36,801 nucleotides of DNA from an uncultured Alphaproteobacteria bacterium (GCA_944391445.1 CALXTL010000020.1:1-36801); one strand, 5' to 3'. Positions 15,549 through 23,926 are shown, numbered from the stretch's first letter. Notes: generated by a model not told the origin, from the letters alone. Numbers and translations are program-made.

Positions 15549-16070
15549 TTAAGCCTGTTCAATCAAAATATCAAGCTCGATATTTCCGTTGACCGATCCT
15601 TTAGCTACCAGCTTGGCACCGATGGCATAACCTCCGGAGGGAAATTCTCCGGCCGAAGCTTTAACCAAAGTTGCCAAGTCCGCCGTACGGTCAAACGAAG
15701 CTATGTTAGCACCGACAATGTCAACATTGTTCATTGCCGTCGCAAAAGACTGTCCGTCCACCAGACAATCTTCATCAACCGCCACATATTCGGTTGCCAA
15801 ATCAGTGGCTTCCTCGGCAGAAATATTCTTCTGCATTTTGTAAAGGCCGATATCAACCGTACAACCGGTTAGAGCGCTCGATCCTGCCGGCAACATAATG
15901 CGCGCCACTCTTGCCGTGGGAGGAACACCCTTGGCCAGAATAATCACATCATTGTTAGCCGATTCAGCACCGATGGCAATCTGGGCTTGCACAGTACGCA
16001 ACACACGCCCGACCGTAAACATCGGGTCAAGCGGTTTAGCTACTGCATACGGATTTTTATAAGTCGCCAT
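15549..16070 (-). CDS. Probable head decoration / minor capsid protein
   Basis: A 173-residue, mostly beta, glycine- and alanine-rich protein (MATYKNPYAVAKPLDPMF..., VPPTARVARIMLPAGSSALTGCTVDIGLYKM) encoded directly after the major capsid gene, with AGGAGAA before its ATG. Position, size and an even distribution of short beta segments fit a head decoration or stabilising protein. The terminator right behind it implies production at capsid-like levels. No named family is certain. Confidence 0.65.
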   Translation of the reverse strand: MATYKNPYAVAKPLDPMFTVGRVLRTVQAQIAIGAESANNDVIILAKGVPPTARVARIMLPAGSSALTGCTVDIGLYKMQKNISAEEATDLATEYVAVDEDCLVDGQSFATAMNNVDIVGANIASFDRTADLATLVKASAGEFPSGGYAIGAKLVAKGSVNGNIELDILIEQA

Positions 16071-16082
16071 GTTCTTTTCTCC

Positions 16083-17009
16083 TTAAATAGTGGTTTGAAC
16101 ATCAATGACACGGGCGCCTTCAGTCCGCATACCGTTAATCCAGAAGTCAATCGTCAGTTCCTTGGAATTAACGTGCGTTGCAGACTGTTCAACCGCCAAA
16201 CGAGCCAATTCCATGGACACGGCAACAGAATCCGGCGCCAAAGCCATACAGTGGCGAACCGTCGATTCCTCGGGCAAAATCGGATTTGTAACCGTATTTC
16301 CTCCGGAAACCGAACCGGCAAACAGCAACACGTCAAATACACCCGGACGGGCAAAGCCTTTTTCAACCGGATAACCGGGCATATACAGCTGATTAGTGAA
16401 CTGTTCTTCATTCATCAAAGCCGTATTCTCTTTACCGGTAATCAGGAGTTTGGCACTGTTGATCATATCCATCTGGATATCAGCGTTGACAAAGGTCTGA
16501 ATAATTGACGTATACGTCGAATAATTCATACCGGAAGTAGCATCAACAACCTGCACGCCGTCGGATTCGGCCGAAAGCAATGACTGCGGACCATTCGGCG
16601 ATCCAACCAGAACCGGACCGATTGCCGAAGCACAAATAACGCGGTCAATGACGCGATTTTTGGCAGCAATCAAATCACCCATGATATAAGATGTCGGATC
16701 TGCAATCAGTTCGTTGATATCATGTTTTTCATCCAGCAGAACGGTTGCGGTAAAGCGATTTTTACGCAACATTCTGTTGTCTACCGAATAATCGGTATAT
16801 TGTTTAAGCGGGTTACGACCTTCAACCTTGGTCAACTCAATTTTACCCATCCGCGGCAACGTGTTATATTTGCCGTCAGAGGCAAGGTATTTTACAACCC
16901 CTGAAGCCTCCAATTTAGACTGCTTCTGTTGAGCCAACATCAAAAAATTGCGCTCAAACTGAGTTAGAGCAGCCTGGTCAATACCACCGCTTCCTGCAAT
17001 TTCAACCAT
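16083..17009 (-). CDS. Major capsid protein
   Basis: A 308-residue protein in the capsid position, after scaffold and before decoration gene, with GGAG eight bases before ATG. It has the mixed alpha/beta pattern of podovirus coat proteins: an N-terminal helix (QAALTQFERNFLMLAQQK), RFTATVLLDEKHDINELIADPTS, and a later segment VRHCMALAPDSVAVSMELARL. Length is within the HK97-fold range. The call rests mostly on gene order and general composition. Confidence 0.8.
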   Translation of the reverse strand: MVEIAGSGGIDQAALTQFERNFLMLAQQKQSKLEASGVVKYLASDGKYNTLPRMGKIELTKVEGRNPLKQYTDYSVDNRMLRKNRFTATVLLDEKHDINELIADPTSYIMGDLIAAKNRVIDRVICASAIGPVLVGSPNGPQSLLSAESDGVQVVDATSGMNYSTYTSIIQTFVNADIQMDMINSAKLLITGKENTALMNEEQFTNQLYMPGYPVEKGFARPGVFDVLLFAGSVSGGNTVTNPILPEESTVRHCMALAPDSVAVSMELARLAVEQSATHVNSKELTIDFWINGMRTEGARVIDVQTTI

Positions 17010-17138
17010 TATATTTTCTCCAATAAAAAGTTAACGTTTTATCGGAAAGTTGTCCCTTTAAGGGGATTTTCCTGCCGCTTAGAACCCCCGGCCGGGGTTT
17101 TTAATAAACTCGGGTCTTCTAAAAGGTTGTCCGAGCTT
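17010..17138 (-). other. Hairpin-rich leader of the capsid gene
   Basis: This 129-base gap has several inverted repeats: AAAAGGTT with AACCTTTT (about 17112-17147), the palindrome CCCCGGCCGGGG (about 17085-17097) and CCCTTTAAGGG (about 17055-17065). None is followed by a good T-run, so they look more like RNA processing or stabilising structures for the capsid message than terminators. No convincing promoter was seen. Confidence 0.5.
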
Positions 17139-17669
17139 TTAAACCTTTTCGCCGATATCTCTGCCGGAAAATACTTCATCCGCATTTCCTTTATATTCGG
17201 CTCTTTTAACAGCAATATCAGGAATGACAAAATCAATCGCTGCCATAAAATTAAAATCTTCTGCAAGCTTTTGTCCGGCAATTTTGGTGCAATACTGCTT
17301 ATAAGCTATTTCCCGGGCACGTCGCAGATCACCTTCGCGATAAAGCGGAATTTCGCGCAGACTGAACATCATTGCCAAATCCTGCAGCTCATCCCAAGTC
17401 AGGCTTTTAATCTTTTTGCCGCAGCAAGATGGTTTAATTTCCTTACCGTCTTTTGGTTTATAGTCTCTTTCCACGCTGTCCACATAAAGCGAATGGATAC
17501 TGTCAATACGTTTTTTAAATACTTTCTCGGCCATACGGGAAAAACACCGGTTAATACAGTTGGCCTTAATCCACTCATCCGGACAGTCAGGCATAATGAT
17601 TTCAAAATTTTCAAAATCGTTCATTTCTTTGTTGTTACGGAAAGCTCCGCTGCATTTAACTCTCAACAT
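17139..17669 (-). CDS. Hypothetical virion-region protein, Cys-containing
   Basis: A 176-residue protein lying between scaffold and capsid genes, with AAGGAG eight bases upstream of ATG. It starts MLRVKCSGAFRNNKEMNDFENF and has a Cys/Lys-rich centre (SCCGKKIKSLTWDELQDL) and a helical C-terminal half. No family is recognised. The four or more cysteines (two adjacent at about residue 82) could bind a metal, but no classic zinc motif is seen. A role in head assembly is inferred only from position. Confidence 0.6.
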   Translation of the reverse strand: MLRVKCSGAFRNNKEMNDFENFEIIMPDCPDEWIKANCINRCFSRMAEKVFKKRIDSIHSLYVDSVERDYKPKDGKEIKPSCCGKKIKSLTWDELQDLAMMFSLREIPLYREGDLRRAREIAYKQYCTKIAGQKLAEDFNFMAAIDFVIPDIAVKRAEYKGNADEVFSGRDIGEKV

Positions 17670-17681
17670 TTCATAAGCTCC

Positions 17682-18440
17682 TTATTTTATAATCGGAATA
17701 TTGAATTTTGATTTTAAGGCGTCTATATCGGCCGTTTTATGTGGCCGCCGGCTCAATTCCTCAACGGCTTTAATATAGCCGGAATAGTCGGCATCACCGG
17801 AAATACTGCCGCCGGTAGATGCCGAAACGTCACTGTCATTTACCGCATACCGGGTTTGAACCTTATCAACCAGACCGAATACAATTCCCAAAATATTATT
17901 TGGCATAGCATTCAACAGTTCTTTATCTTCTGCGGAACTTTCTTTATTTATAAAATCCACCACCGATTTAACTTTTGCATCGGCCTTATCGCCAAACCGC
18001 TCACTCATCGTTTTCTTGTATCCGTCTTGCGAAAAAAGCGGAGCTTTGGCCTTTTCTATACTTTCTTTGTATCCTTCCACCAAAGCTTTTGCCTGTCTGG
18101 CACTAATGCCGTTTTCATAAAACAATTTTTCAAACAGCTCTTTATCATCGCCCTCAAGCTCAACATTATAATCTTCGGCTTTACCGGGACGCAGCTTCGC
18201 ATAGAAATCGGCAATTTCCTGATCCGTCGATTTTTCGTCTGGAATACCAATTGTCTTCTTACCGATCATTTTCTGCGCGCTGTCAGATGTCTTCCATAAA
18301 TCGTCATAAGATTTCAAATTTCTTGTCCAACCCTCATTTTTATAAGCGTCAGGCACAAAAAAACCGCCGTTGTTATCGGCGGGGTCAACTGGTTGTGTCT
18401 CTGCTCCGGGAGCGGAAACATCAGTATTTACATCTTCCAT
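17682..18440 (-). CDS. Capsid scaffolding protein
   Basis: A 252-residue acidic, helical protein between portal and capsid genes. The N-terminus is disordered and Pro/Asp-rich (SAPGAETQPVDPADNNGG), the centre has long helices (EIADFYAKLRPGKAEDYNVE, GISARQAKALVEGYKESIEKAK), and the C-terminus is Lys-rich (DIDALKSKFNIPIIK). This is the usual scaffold layout in podoviruses, where the basic C-terminus contacts coat protein. GAGGG lies eight bases before ATG. Confidence 0.75.
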   Translation of the reverse strand: MEDVNTDVSAPGAETQPVDPADNNGGFFVPDAYKNEGWTRNLKSYDDLWKTSDSAQKMIGKKTIGIPDEKSTDQEIADFYAKLRPGKAEDYNVELEGDDKELFEKLFYENGISARQAKALVEGYKESIEKAKAPLFSQDGYKKTMSERFGDKADAKVKSVVDFINKESSAEDKELLNAMPNNILGIVFGLVDKVQTRYAVNDSDVSASTGGSISGDADYSGYIKAVEELSRRPHKTADIDALKSKFNIPIIK

Positions 18441-18441
18441 T

Positions 18442-18726
18442 TTATAATCCCTCTATAATTTGAATAAAGACCTTGCGGTCAACAAGGCCGGTTATAAATA
18501 AGTTTACAAAGTCTTTCTGCGCTTGCAGTCTTTGTAATTCATCCGCCGACAAGCTTCTGCCCTCAGCAGTGAAAATCCTGCATGCCCTAAGCATCTGCCG
18601 GGCAAGCACTTTTCCGTCTTCTGTCGAAAACACTCTGTTAGCAACCGGTTTAATCTCTTTCAAGAACTTTTCCGCCGCTAAATCTTCTTTTTTTCGCTGT
18701 TCAACCAGCTTTTCCCATTCATTCAT
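18442..18726 (-). CDS. Bbp19-like small phage protein
   Basis: A 94-residue helical protein between portal and scaffold. The segment VFSTEDGKVLARQMLRACRIF matches the T-x-x-G-x-x-x-L-x-x-x-L-x-x-C pattern of Bbp19-type proteins, encoded at the same place in Bordetella phage BPP-1 and related podoviruses, though the C-terminal half is only loosely similar. Its ATG overlaps the portal gene end, so it is translationally coupled. Function unknown in the family; probably head-related. Confidence 0.6.
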   Translation of the reverse strand: MNEWEKLVEQRKKEDLAAEKFLKEIKPVANRVFSTEDGKVLARQMLRACRIFTAEGRSLSADELQRLQAQKDFVNLFITGLVDRKVFIQIIEGL

Positions 18727-20491
18727 TTTTCAAATCTTTCAAAGCCATGGCGTTTTCTCTGGTCGAACGCGCCTGTGTTTCATTAATCTGCGCCTGCATC
18801 ATCTGCGCTTGTGCCTGCGCCTGAGCTTCAATCTGCGCTCTAAATTCATTTTCTGATACAATATTATCCTTTAAGCCTAAAGCTTCGGAAACATCGGCCA
18901 AAAGCTTATACCAGTTGATCGCCGAAGCTATCTGCGGATTAACCGACATCAACGCCGTAATAACGTTAATTAATTTGAGTAAATCCTCGACTTTTTCACC
19001 CTGTCCGAGTTTGTCCACATCATTATTAAACTTAATCTTATACCACGGCTTCCCTTCTTTGATGCACTCAATAACAGCATCCGGAACAATTCGCTCCTGC
19101 CTTCCGCTCTCAATAATTTCGGCAATCCGCGTTTCATCGGTCGGATCAACACCCAATACGCCTTTTTTCAAACAAATTGATACACAACGCTTTATAAGCG
19201 GCTCAAACAATTCTGTCTTTTGTTGCAGAATCATTCCCGACAAAGAACGTCCGCGAATCGAGAATCGCTGCAGACTTTCGGTTGCGGTCATGTCAGAATT
19301 GGCAGAAAAATCAAGCAGAATATCAATTTTAAAGGCCGTGGCTATCTTTTCGTTAAGATAAGGCACCAGCCAATTAATCAAAGAACTCGGATCGCCCACG
19401 TCATGCATAGGTATAATCGGATTTTGGCCGTTCAACTGCGCGGCATTAAACACCGTCAAACCGTTTTCTGAGGTATCAATCACATCATCGCCGAATAACG
19501 CCGCCGAAAAGACGCCAATCGGCGGGCGCACCATTTTAGCCATCGCTACCATACAATCAGAAACCGCCTGATTAATACAGCGTATGGATGATATAAGCAT
19601 TGTGCCGGAGGCTCTGCCATAAACTTCACCGCGAATTTTAATTGCCCTGGCCACCGGTATCGGCATATCCTGATAATCTTCGGTATGAAAAAATCTGTTT
19701 TCGCTTTTGTCAAACCAATAACCGATATATTTGCATCCTTTTTTGCCCAAAGCCCCCGGTGTAAAGTCATCACGCGGAATAATCCCCTGCACAATGGTGA
19801 AAATCTGGTTAAGATTTTTGGCTTTCCATGCGGATTGAACCTTTTTCGGCAGTCGGCAAAACATTTCCTCGTCAAAACCATCAGCTTTATCGCAAAATTC
19901 AGACACAACGCGATTCGTCCGCCATTGGTATGTATTAAATACAACCTCAACCAGCCCGTTTTTTCCCTCATCGATGCACAGACTGTCAACCCCGTATTCC
20001 TTAAATAACAGCACATTGGTGTCATACCCTCTTCCGTATGCCGAGTTCGGGAAAGCTCCGACACCTGAAGTTCCGAAAGCTTGCTGATCATACAGATAGG
20101 CGCTCAAAGCCGAATTCAACCCGGCATTCGGATGGTTCATCTGACCTAAAAGCTGATTGGTCGCATATTCATACCACGGATCCACCGCCGATTTGTCCAC
20201 CATCTGCAAGATATCATCCGTCGGCTCTAATGATATGGCATTATTACCGTTTCCCCACATAATTCCTTTGAGGTAATCAGCCGATTGCTGAACAGACAAT
20301 GATGCTGTCGGATCTTCGGTAAATTTGTCCAAATCTTCATTGGCATTAACCTGCCCTTCGTTATAATACTGCTGCGGCCGCACGCGGATACCGACATATT
20401 TGGCTGTTTCTTCCCAGCGGCCGACATACCGGTCACGTTCGGCACAAAGCTCATTATAACGTTTTTTAATATTTTCAAAGGTGTTAATCAC
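18719..20491 (-). CDS. Portal / head-tail connector protein (T7 gp8-like)
   Basis: A 590-residue protein with the podovirus head-tail connector pattern: an N-terminal helix (NIKKRYNELCAERDRYVGRWEETAKYV), a middle with WYEYATNQLLGQM and YLYDQQAFGTSGVGAF, and a C-terminal Gln/Ala-rich helix (EAQAQAQAQMMQAQINETQA, about residues 550-572) like the portal barrel. The start codon is GTG, with GAGGG about ten bases upstream. It should form the dodecameric DNA-entry ring. Length is slightly above that of T7 gp8. Confidence 0.88.
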   Translation of the reverse strand: MINTFENIKKRYNELCAERDRYVGRWEETAKYVGIRVRPQQYYNEGQVNANEDLDKFTEDPTASLSVQQSADYLKGIMWGNGNNAISLEPTDDILQMVDKSAVDPWYEYATNQLLGQMNHPNAGLNSALSAYLYDQQAFGTSGVGAFPNSAYGRGYDTNVLLFKEYGVDSLCIDEGKNGLVEVVFNTYQWRTNRVVSEFCDKADGFDEEMFCRLPKKVQSAWKAKNLNQIFTIVQGIIPRDDFTPGALGKKGCKYIGYWFDKSENRFFHTEDYQDMPIPVARAIKIRGEVYGRASGTMLISSIRCINQAVSDCMVAMAKMVRPPIGVFSAALFGDDVIDTSENGLTVFNAAQLNGQNPIIPMHDVGDPSSLINWLVPYLNEKIATAFKIDILLDFSANSDMTATESLQRFSIRGRSLSGMILQQKTELFEPLIKRCVSICLKKGVLGVDPTDETRIAEIIESGRQERIVPDAVIECIKEGKPWYKIKFNNDVDKLGQGEKVEDLLKLINVITALMSVNPQIASAINWYKLLADVSEALGLKDNIVSENEFRAQIEAQAQAQAQMMQAQINETQARSTRENAMALKDLKNE

Positions 20492-20566
20492 TTAAATCTG
20501 CCCTCTGCCTTTATTAATACTGTCGCCTTTTTCCTTGGAAGGATAACTGATTACAACTTCTGCCAT
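20492..20566 (-). CDS. Very small ORF before portal gene
   Basis: A 24-codon ORF (MAEVVISYPSKEKGDSINKG and four more residues) starts five bases after the preceding gene stops. The junction (GGAAATTAA then A-rich then ATG) is almost the same as the junction before the preceding gene, which favours real translation. No function is suggested, and it could be only a coupling ORF for the portal gene. Confidence 0.35.
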   Translation of the reverse strand: MAEVVISYPSKEKGDSINKGRGQI

Positions 20567-20570
20567 TTTT

Positions 20571-20810
20571 TTAATTTCCGAAAATATTCCTGCGTCTATT
20601 TCCCAACAAGCCTTGAACATTTTCATCAGAATATGAATATCTTCGGTCCAAAGCCTCGTCCTGAGTGTTAAAAACATTGCCGCGGTAAGCTTCCGTAATC
20701 TGTTCGCCGTGCTCGTTATATTTACCGATATTTTCTTCTCCCGGCACGCGCATATTTGCGTAACGCCGATCGTTTCTCATTCTTTTTCTTGCTAATCCGT
20801 TTGCTATCAT
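20571..20810 (-). CDS. Small basic virion-region protein ending RRNIFGN
   Basis: A 79-residue basic protein with many Arg/Asn/Tyr residues (ARKRMRNDRRYANMRVPGEE) and C-terminus LLGNRRRNIFGN. The neighbouring upstream gene ends SSRGNLFGN, so both share an (I/L)FGN tail. The ATG at 20810 lies just after the previous stop; an upstream in-frame extension would overlap that gene and is not favoured. Small proteins of this kind are encoded between terminase and portal in related podoviruses. Function unknown. Confidence 0.6.
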   Translation of the reverse strand: MIANGLARKRMRNDRRYANMRVPGEENIGKYNEHGEQITEAYRGNVFNTQDEALDRRYSYSDENVQGLLGNRRRNIFGN

Positions 20811-20814
20811 TTTT

Positions 20815-21048
20815 CTAATTCCCGAATAAATTGCCGCGCGAACTTTCGCCGACTTGGTTAACCTCTTGTCCAAGAACGCCGCCTTTGGTTGCATATAAAG
20901 CGCGCCTTTTATTGGCATTCTTTTTTTTGTCATCAGCCACCTGCTCAGCGGCGGTTGTTTCGACTTTCGGCGCGTCGCCTGTTAATCCGACCTTATCAGC
21001 AAGACCTAACGTGATACCGTTGATAAAATCTCCGATGAATCCTCCCAT
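20815..21048 (-). CDS. Small virion-region protein ending GNLFGN
   Basis: A 77-residue protein from the ATG behind AGGGAGA. The first ~22 residues are amphipathic or weakly hydrophobic (MGGFIGDFINGITLGLADKVG), the middle is Lys/Ala-rich, and the end reads RRALYATKGGVLGQEVNQVG then GNLFGN. The FGN tail is shared with the next gene. It may be a minor head or ejected protein, inferred from position and from its membrane-active-looking start. Confidence 0.6.
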   Translation of the reverse strand: MGGFIGDFINGITLGLADKVGLTGDAPKVETTAAEQVADDKKKNANKRRALYATKGGVLGQEVNQVGESSRGNLFGN

Positions 21049-21058
21049 TATTTTCTCC

Positions 21059-22375
21059 CTAAAAACGCGAAACGGAGCGTCTGACAACTCTGCCCGGCGC
21101 TCCGCCATAGTTAATTGTATCTCTCAGACAAGTCTTGATGCAGAACACCGCCATCATCAGGCTGTCAGCCCTGTCCGGCGAATGTATGCCTTCTTTGCGC
21201 ATCTCGTCCTTGCTCATAATTAGTCTTTCGCCGTTGGACTTATATTTGAACCTGATTTGCTCAAGCTCTTTTTCCGTCTCCGGGCTGTTCATAATAATCC
21301 ATTCATTATCAATATACTCTTTAAGCGTATAATAACCCCACGCTCTTTTATTGCCGTATTCCGGCGGAACACCCTGTTGTTCAGCACCGTCAAACGGATT
21401 AATCCGCACGCCAAGCTCCTGCAAGCGGTTATAAACCACATACCCCATACCGCCGATGTCAAGCATTGCCGAAGTCGGCTTAAATTTGCCGATTAAATCG
21501 ACAATCCGGCCGATAGATACCATACTGTCAGGCTCGCTCCAGGCTTCCTGCGCCACGACCTGCCATTGTGTCAAACTCACACGATCAAGCACCGTTGCCA
21601 CCGTCAAATCGCTTCCCTTAGCGGCAAAGTCAATACCCATCACTCTTTGCGGCGCATAAATATCGCCAAAAGATATGATTGATTTCATCCGCGCTATCTT
21701 GTCGGCGTTAAACAAGAAATCATCTGCCTGCGCCAAAGGCTCACCCAGCCAGATATGCCGATAATCGGCTTCATTCAGACTTTTGCATATTTCCGCTTCA
21801 TCAATTAACTCTTTAGAGCAAAACGGATTGTCAAAATAATCAATATGAATATGCAGACAATTCGGCCGGTTCTGGCAAAACTCATATGCCGGATCACTTC
21901 GAATAAAACGGTTCATTGAAAACCAGATAACCGAATTTTCTTTGCGGATGGTCGGAATGACAACATCAATCGTCCTTTTGGTCAAAGTTTGTGCTTCATC
22001 CACCCAAACGATATCAAATCCTTCCATACCTTTGGTATTTTCAACCCCCTGTTCGCGAAACCCTTTAAAAATGATTTCCGAACCGGTCAGGCGATGTATA
22101 ATCTTGCTTGCCGTAACATCAAAATTAAGCTCATAACGCTTAATTAAATCGACCATAAGCCTGTAAACCGATTCTTCAATCGAGTTTTGCGTTTCGCGTC
22201 CACAGCAAACGCGTACTTTGCGTTTCTCACATATATACAAAATAATCCGGCCGAATGCCTGTGATTTACCGCTGCCGCGGCCGCCTTCAGCCAAATAATA
22301 ACGATACTTCCCCAAATTTGTTACAAACGGCAACAATTTCGGCGGCAGATTAAGAATTTCCGGCAGCTCCACCAT
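21059..22375 (-). CDS. terL: Terminase large subunit
   Basis: A 438-residue packaging motor of the PBSX/Terminase_3 type. Walker A is GGRGSGKS (residues 31-38), Walker B is FDIVWVDEAQ with Asp126-Glu127, and the C-terminal RNase-H-like nuclease has acidic residues in GIDFAAKGSD (Asp249), MLDIGG (Asp306) and SPDRADS (Asp401/404). I chose the ATG at 22375, with GGGGA eight bases upstream; a TTG five codons earlier is possible. It overlaps the small subunit gene. It cuts concatemeric DNA and drives ATP-dependent packaging through the portal. Confidence 0.95.
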   Translation of the reverse strand: MVELPEILNLPPKLLPFVTNLGKYRYYLAEGGRGSGKSQAFGRIILYICEKRKVRVCCGRETQNSIEESVYRLMVDLIKRYELNFDVTASKIIHRLTGSEIIFKGFREQGVENTKGMEGFDIVWVDEAQTLTKRTIDVVIPTIRKENSVIWFSMNRFIRSDPAYEFCQNRPNCLHIHIDYFDNPFCSKELIDEAEICKSLNEADYRHIWLGEPLAQADDFLFNADKIARMKSIISFGDIYAPQRVMGIDFAAKGSDLTVATVLDRVSLTQWQVVAQEAWSEPDSMVSIGRIVDLIGKFKPTSAMLDIGGMGYVVYNRLQELGVRINPFDGAEQQGVPPEYGNKRAWGYYTLKEYIDNEWIIMNSPETEKELEQIRFKYKSNGERLIMSKDEMRKEGIHSPDRADSLMMAVFCIKTCLRDTINYGGAPGRVVRRSVSRF

Positions 22376-22859
22376 CGGCGTTTTCCCCAATGTTTATGAA
22401 AAGCTCCTTATCGCCGACCTTAACGGACGGCATAATATGAACATTATTTGTCATGACGACATCACTTTTGTCTTTCCACTCGCCGCCAAAGGCGTTTTTC
22501 AGCACAAAATCCGCCTTGTTGCCGGCCGGTCCCTCAACACATTGCCGCACCAGATATTCTTCCGAGCTCTGCTGCACAAAATCGGTCAGCGGTTTATAAT
22601 CAGGTTTTTTGGCATATTCATAAAAGGTTGTTTTGGTAATGCCGCAAAACCGGCAAAAGCTCTCAATCAACAGCGGTGCCGGCGCCACAACGGTTTCCAC
22701 GCCGTTTTTGGTATAAACCTGCCGAACCCTGAGCTCCGAGGCTTCCAGCCACGCGGCTATTTTCCCGGCCATGTCCTTGGGCGATTTGAAAGACTTCGGC
22801 CGGCCGCCGAGCAGTCCCCATTTCTTAAAATCTGCCAAATATTCTTCTTTTGTCTTCAT
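22350..22859 (-). CDS. terS: Terminase small subunit (gp3-like DNA-packaging protein)
   Basis: A 169-residue protein overlapping the large subunit gene. The N-terminus MKTKEEYLADFKKWGLLGGRP is followed by an HTH-like helix pair (ITKTTFYEYAKKPDYKPLTD) and then EEYLVRQCVEGPAGNKADFVLKNAFGGEWKDKS, a pattern of P22 gp3-type packaging proteins. The frame stays open to 23090, but the upstream part covers a transcription terminator and late promoter leader and is basic and low-quality, so I use the ATG at 22859. It recognises the packaging site. Confidence 0.85.
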   Translation of the reverse strand: MKTKEEYLADFKKWGLLGGRPKSFKSPKDMAGKIAAWLEASELRVRQVYTKNGVETVVAPAPLLIESFCRFCGITKTTFYEYAKKPDYKPLTDFVQQSSEEYLVRQCVEGPAGNKADFVLKNAFGGEWKDKSDVVMTNNVHIMPSVKVGDKELFINIGENADGGAAGNS

Positions 22860-22996
22860 TTTTTGCCCCAAAAACCTCATTTCCTGCCGCTGCGGTAACC
22901 GCACGCAAGCGCTTATTTCTCTGGCAGTTGCGCCTGTATTTTTTCTTCGCGCGCTTGAATATGAGTAAGAAAACCCTTTGTTTTTGCTATATTTTA

Positions 22997-23035
22997 TTAA
23001 AAAAACGCCGGAATCATCACCCCGATTCCGACGTT
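22997..23035 (-). terminator. Intrinsic terminator before terminase genes
   Basis: Reading leftward, AACGTCGGAATC pairs with GATTCCGGCGTT over twelve positions (one G-U), followed by seven T. It lies about 65 bases downstream of a consensus promoter and upstream of the terminase ribosome-binding site, so late transcription must read through it. Confidence 0.88.
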
Positions 23036-23062
23036 CAAAAGAGCCGCGCATCAAAAAATGCC

Positions 23063-23096
23063 GGAAAAATGAACCGCCTTTTGAGCCCACTTTTCC
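23063..23096 (-). promoter_or_regulatory. Leader hairpin of late unit B
   Basis: GGAAAA pairs with TTTTCC around an AAAAGGCGG-containing loop. The leader from TTTAGGTATGCTGG to AAAAGGCGGTTC aligns with the leader before the tail fibre gene; the outer stem is kept there with different bases (GAGAG/CTCTC), suggesting structure is under selection. Confidence 0.6.
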
Positions 23097-23109
23097 AGCA
23101 TACCTAAAT

Positions 23110-23138
23110 TTCTATCACAGGGGTGACCCCTGTGTCAA
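23110..23138 (-). promoter_or_regulatory. Late promoter B with CACAGGGGTGACCCCTGTG palindrome
   Basis: On the minus strand TTGACA (23133-23138) and ATAGAA (23110-23115) are 17 bases apart. The spacer is filled by a palindrome with perfect nine-base arms around one central base (23116-23134). Its core GGGGTGACCCC is shared with the promoter before the tail fibre gene. Confidence 0.75.
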
Positions 23139-23168
23139 GACCTTTTTTTCAAGGCAGCAAAAATTTTA

Positions 23169-23810
23169 TCAATCCGCCTTGTTTTCCAGCAGGCGGACAG
23201 CCTGTTGCTGTTTTTGTTTCAACGCCTGATATTCCGACTGCATGGCGCCGACGGCATGCACCGCCGAAACCGCCCAGTTGGCAAACGGCATACCGGAGGG
23301 ATTGACCTCAAGGCCGCTGCCGGCAAAAACTTTCATGAGCTCTGCCTGCACTATCGCCTTGACAATGCCGCCGATTTCGCTTTTGGCTTTGTCCGAAAGC
23401 ACAATCTCTTTCTTGCCGGAGGGCAAAGACCGGGTGTGTTCTTTGACCGCAACCTCGCCTTTAGCGTCATTCTGAACCGCCGGCGAAGAATCCGTCACCG
23501 CACCCAAAACCTTCAGCACCCATTTTCTGAACTCCGCCGCTTTCGGCGTCCGGGCAAACATCCCTATCAGCCAAGCTCCCTCCCGGTTGAAAATACGCTG
23601 TCTTCTCATCAAATTTCCCGAGCCTATCGTTTCGATAGTCTGGGACATTTCATTATCAAATTCAGATTTATGTTTGCTATAAAGCAAGGTTATTGCATTT
23701 GAATCGCTATAACTTAACGCTTTGGCTATATCCGTTGATGTAAACCATAACTGATTTTTATGATTGATTAATTTTAAATTTTGAGAATTAAATTCAATTA
23801 GATTATTCAT
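23169..23810 (-). CDS. BRO-N domain phage antirepressor
   Basis: A 213-residue protein. Residues ~10-105 are a BRO-N domain: LWFTSTDIAKALSYSDS, then the strand RQRIFNREGAWLIGMFARTPKA and EFRKWVLKVLG. The remainder is a helical C-terminal region that may mediate target binding or oligomerisation. Such proteins inactivate phage repressors and promote lytic growth. It is preceded by a C4-like antisense RNA and a leader ORF, the arrangement that controls ant in P1-type immunity regions. The target repressor is not known; the S24-type repressor at 28.6 kb is a candidate. Confidence 0.88.
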   Translation of the reverse strand: MNNLIEFNSQNLKLINHKNQLWFTSTDIAKALSYSDSNAITLLYSKHKSEFDNEMSQTIETIGSGNLMRRQRIFNREGAWLIGMFARTPKAAEFRKWVLKVLGAVTDSSPAVQNDAKGEVAVKEHTRSLPSGKKEIVLSDKAKSEIGGIVKAIVQAELMKVFAGSGLEVNPSGMPFANWAVSAVHAVGAMQSEYQALKQKQQQAVRLLENKAD

Positions 23811-23824
23811 TTTGCTATTCTTTC

Positions 23825-23926
23825 TTAGAAAATCGCCGTCAGATATGAGGGCGGCGTGGACTCACTAAAAGCAAATAGCAAATGCTTTGGCTGATATTGA
23901 TTATTTTCAGCTCTCATCCACGCCAT
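23825..23926 (-). CDS. Leader ORF of antirepressor, contains antisense target
   Basis: A 33-codon ORF (MAWMRAENNQYQPKHLLFAF, then SESTPPSYLTAIF) ends 14 bases before the antirepressor start. It contains both sequences complementary to the upstream antisense RNA (23866-23880 and 23836-23843). In phage P1 the C4 RNA blocks translation of a short ORF (icd) coupled to ant; this ORF has the same place. No RBS of good quality is visible, so translation is uncertain. Confidence 0.5.
   Translation of the reverse strand: MAWMRAENNQYQPKHLLFAFSESTPPSYLTAIF

Noticed and set aside
17039..17281. Additional gene between the capsid and the Cys-containing protein
   Set aside because: The frame overlaps the upstream gene out of phase, and its unique part covers several hairpins and has no ribosome-binding site.
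22860..23090. Longer N-terminus for the small terminase subunit
   Set aside because: The extension would be translated from the transcription terminator and promoter leader, is rich in Arg/Ser/Gly, and has no ribosome-binding site.
23866..23880. TAGCA sequence near the antirepressor as another repressor operator
   Set aside because: It lacks the second TGCTA arm at four-base spacing; the sequence is explained by pairing with the C4-like RNA.
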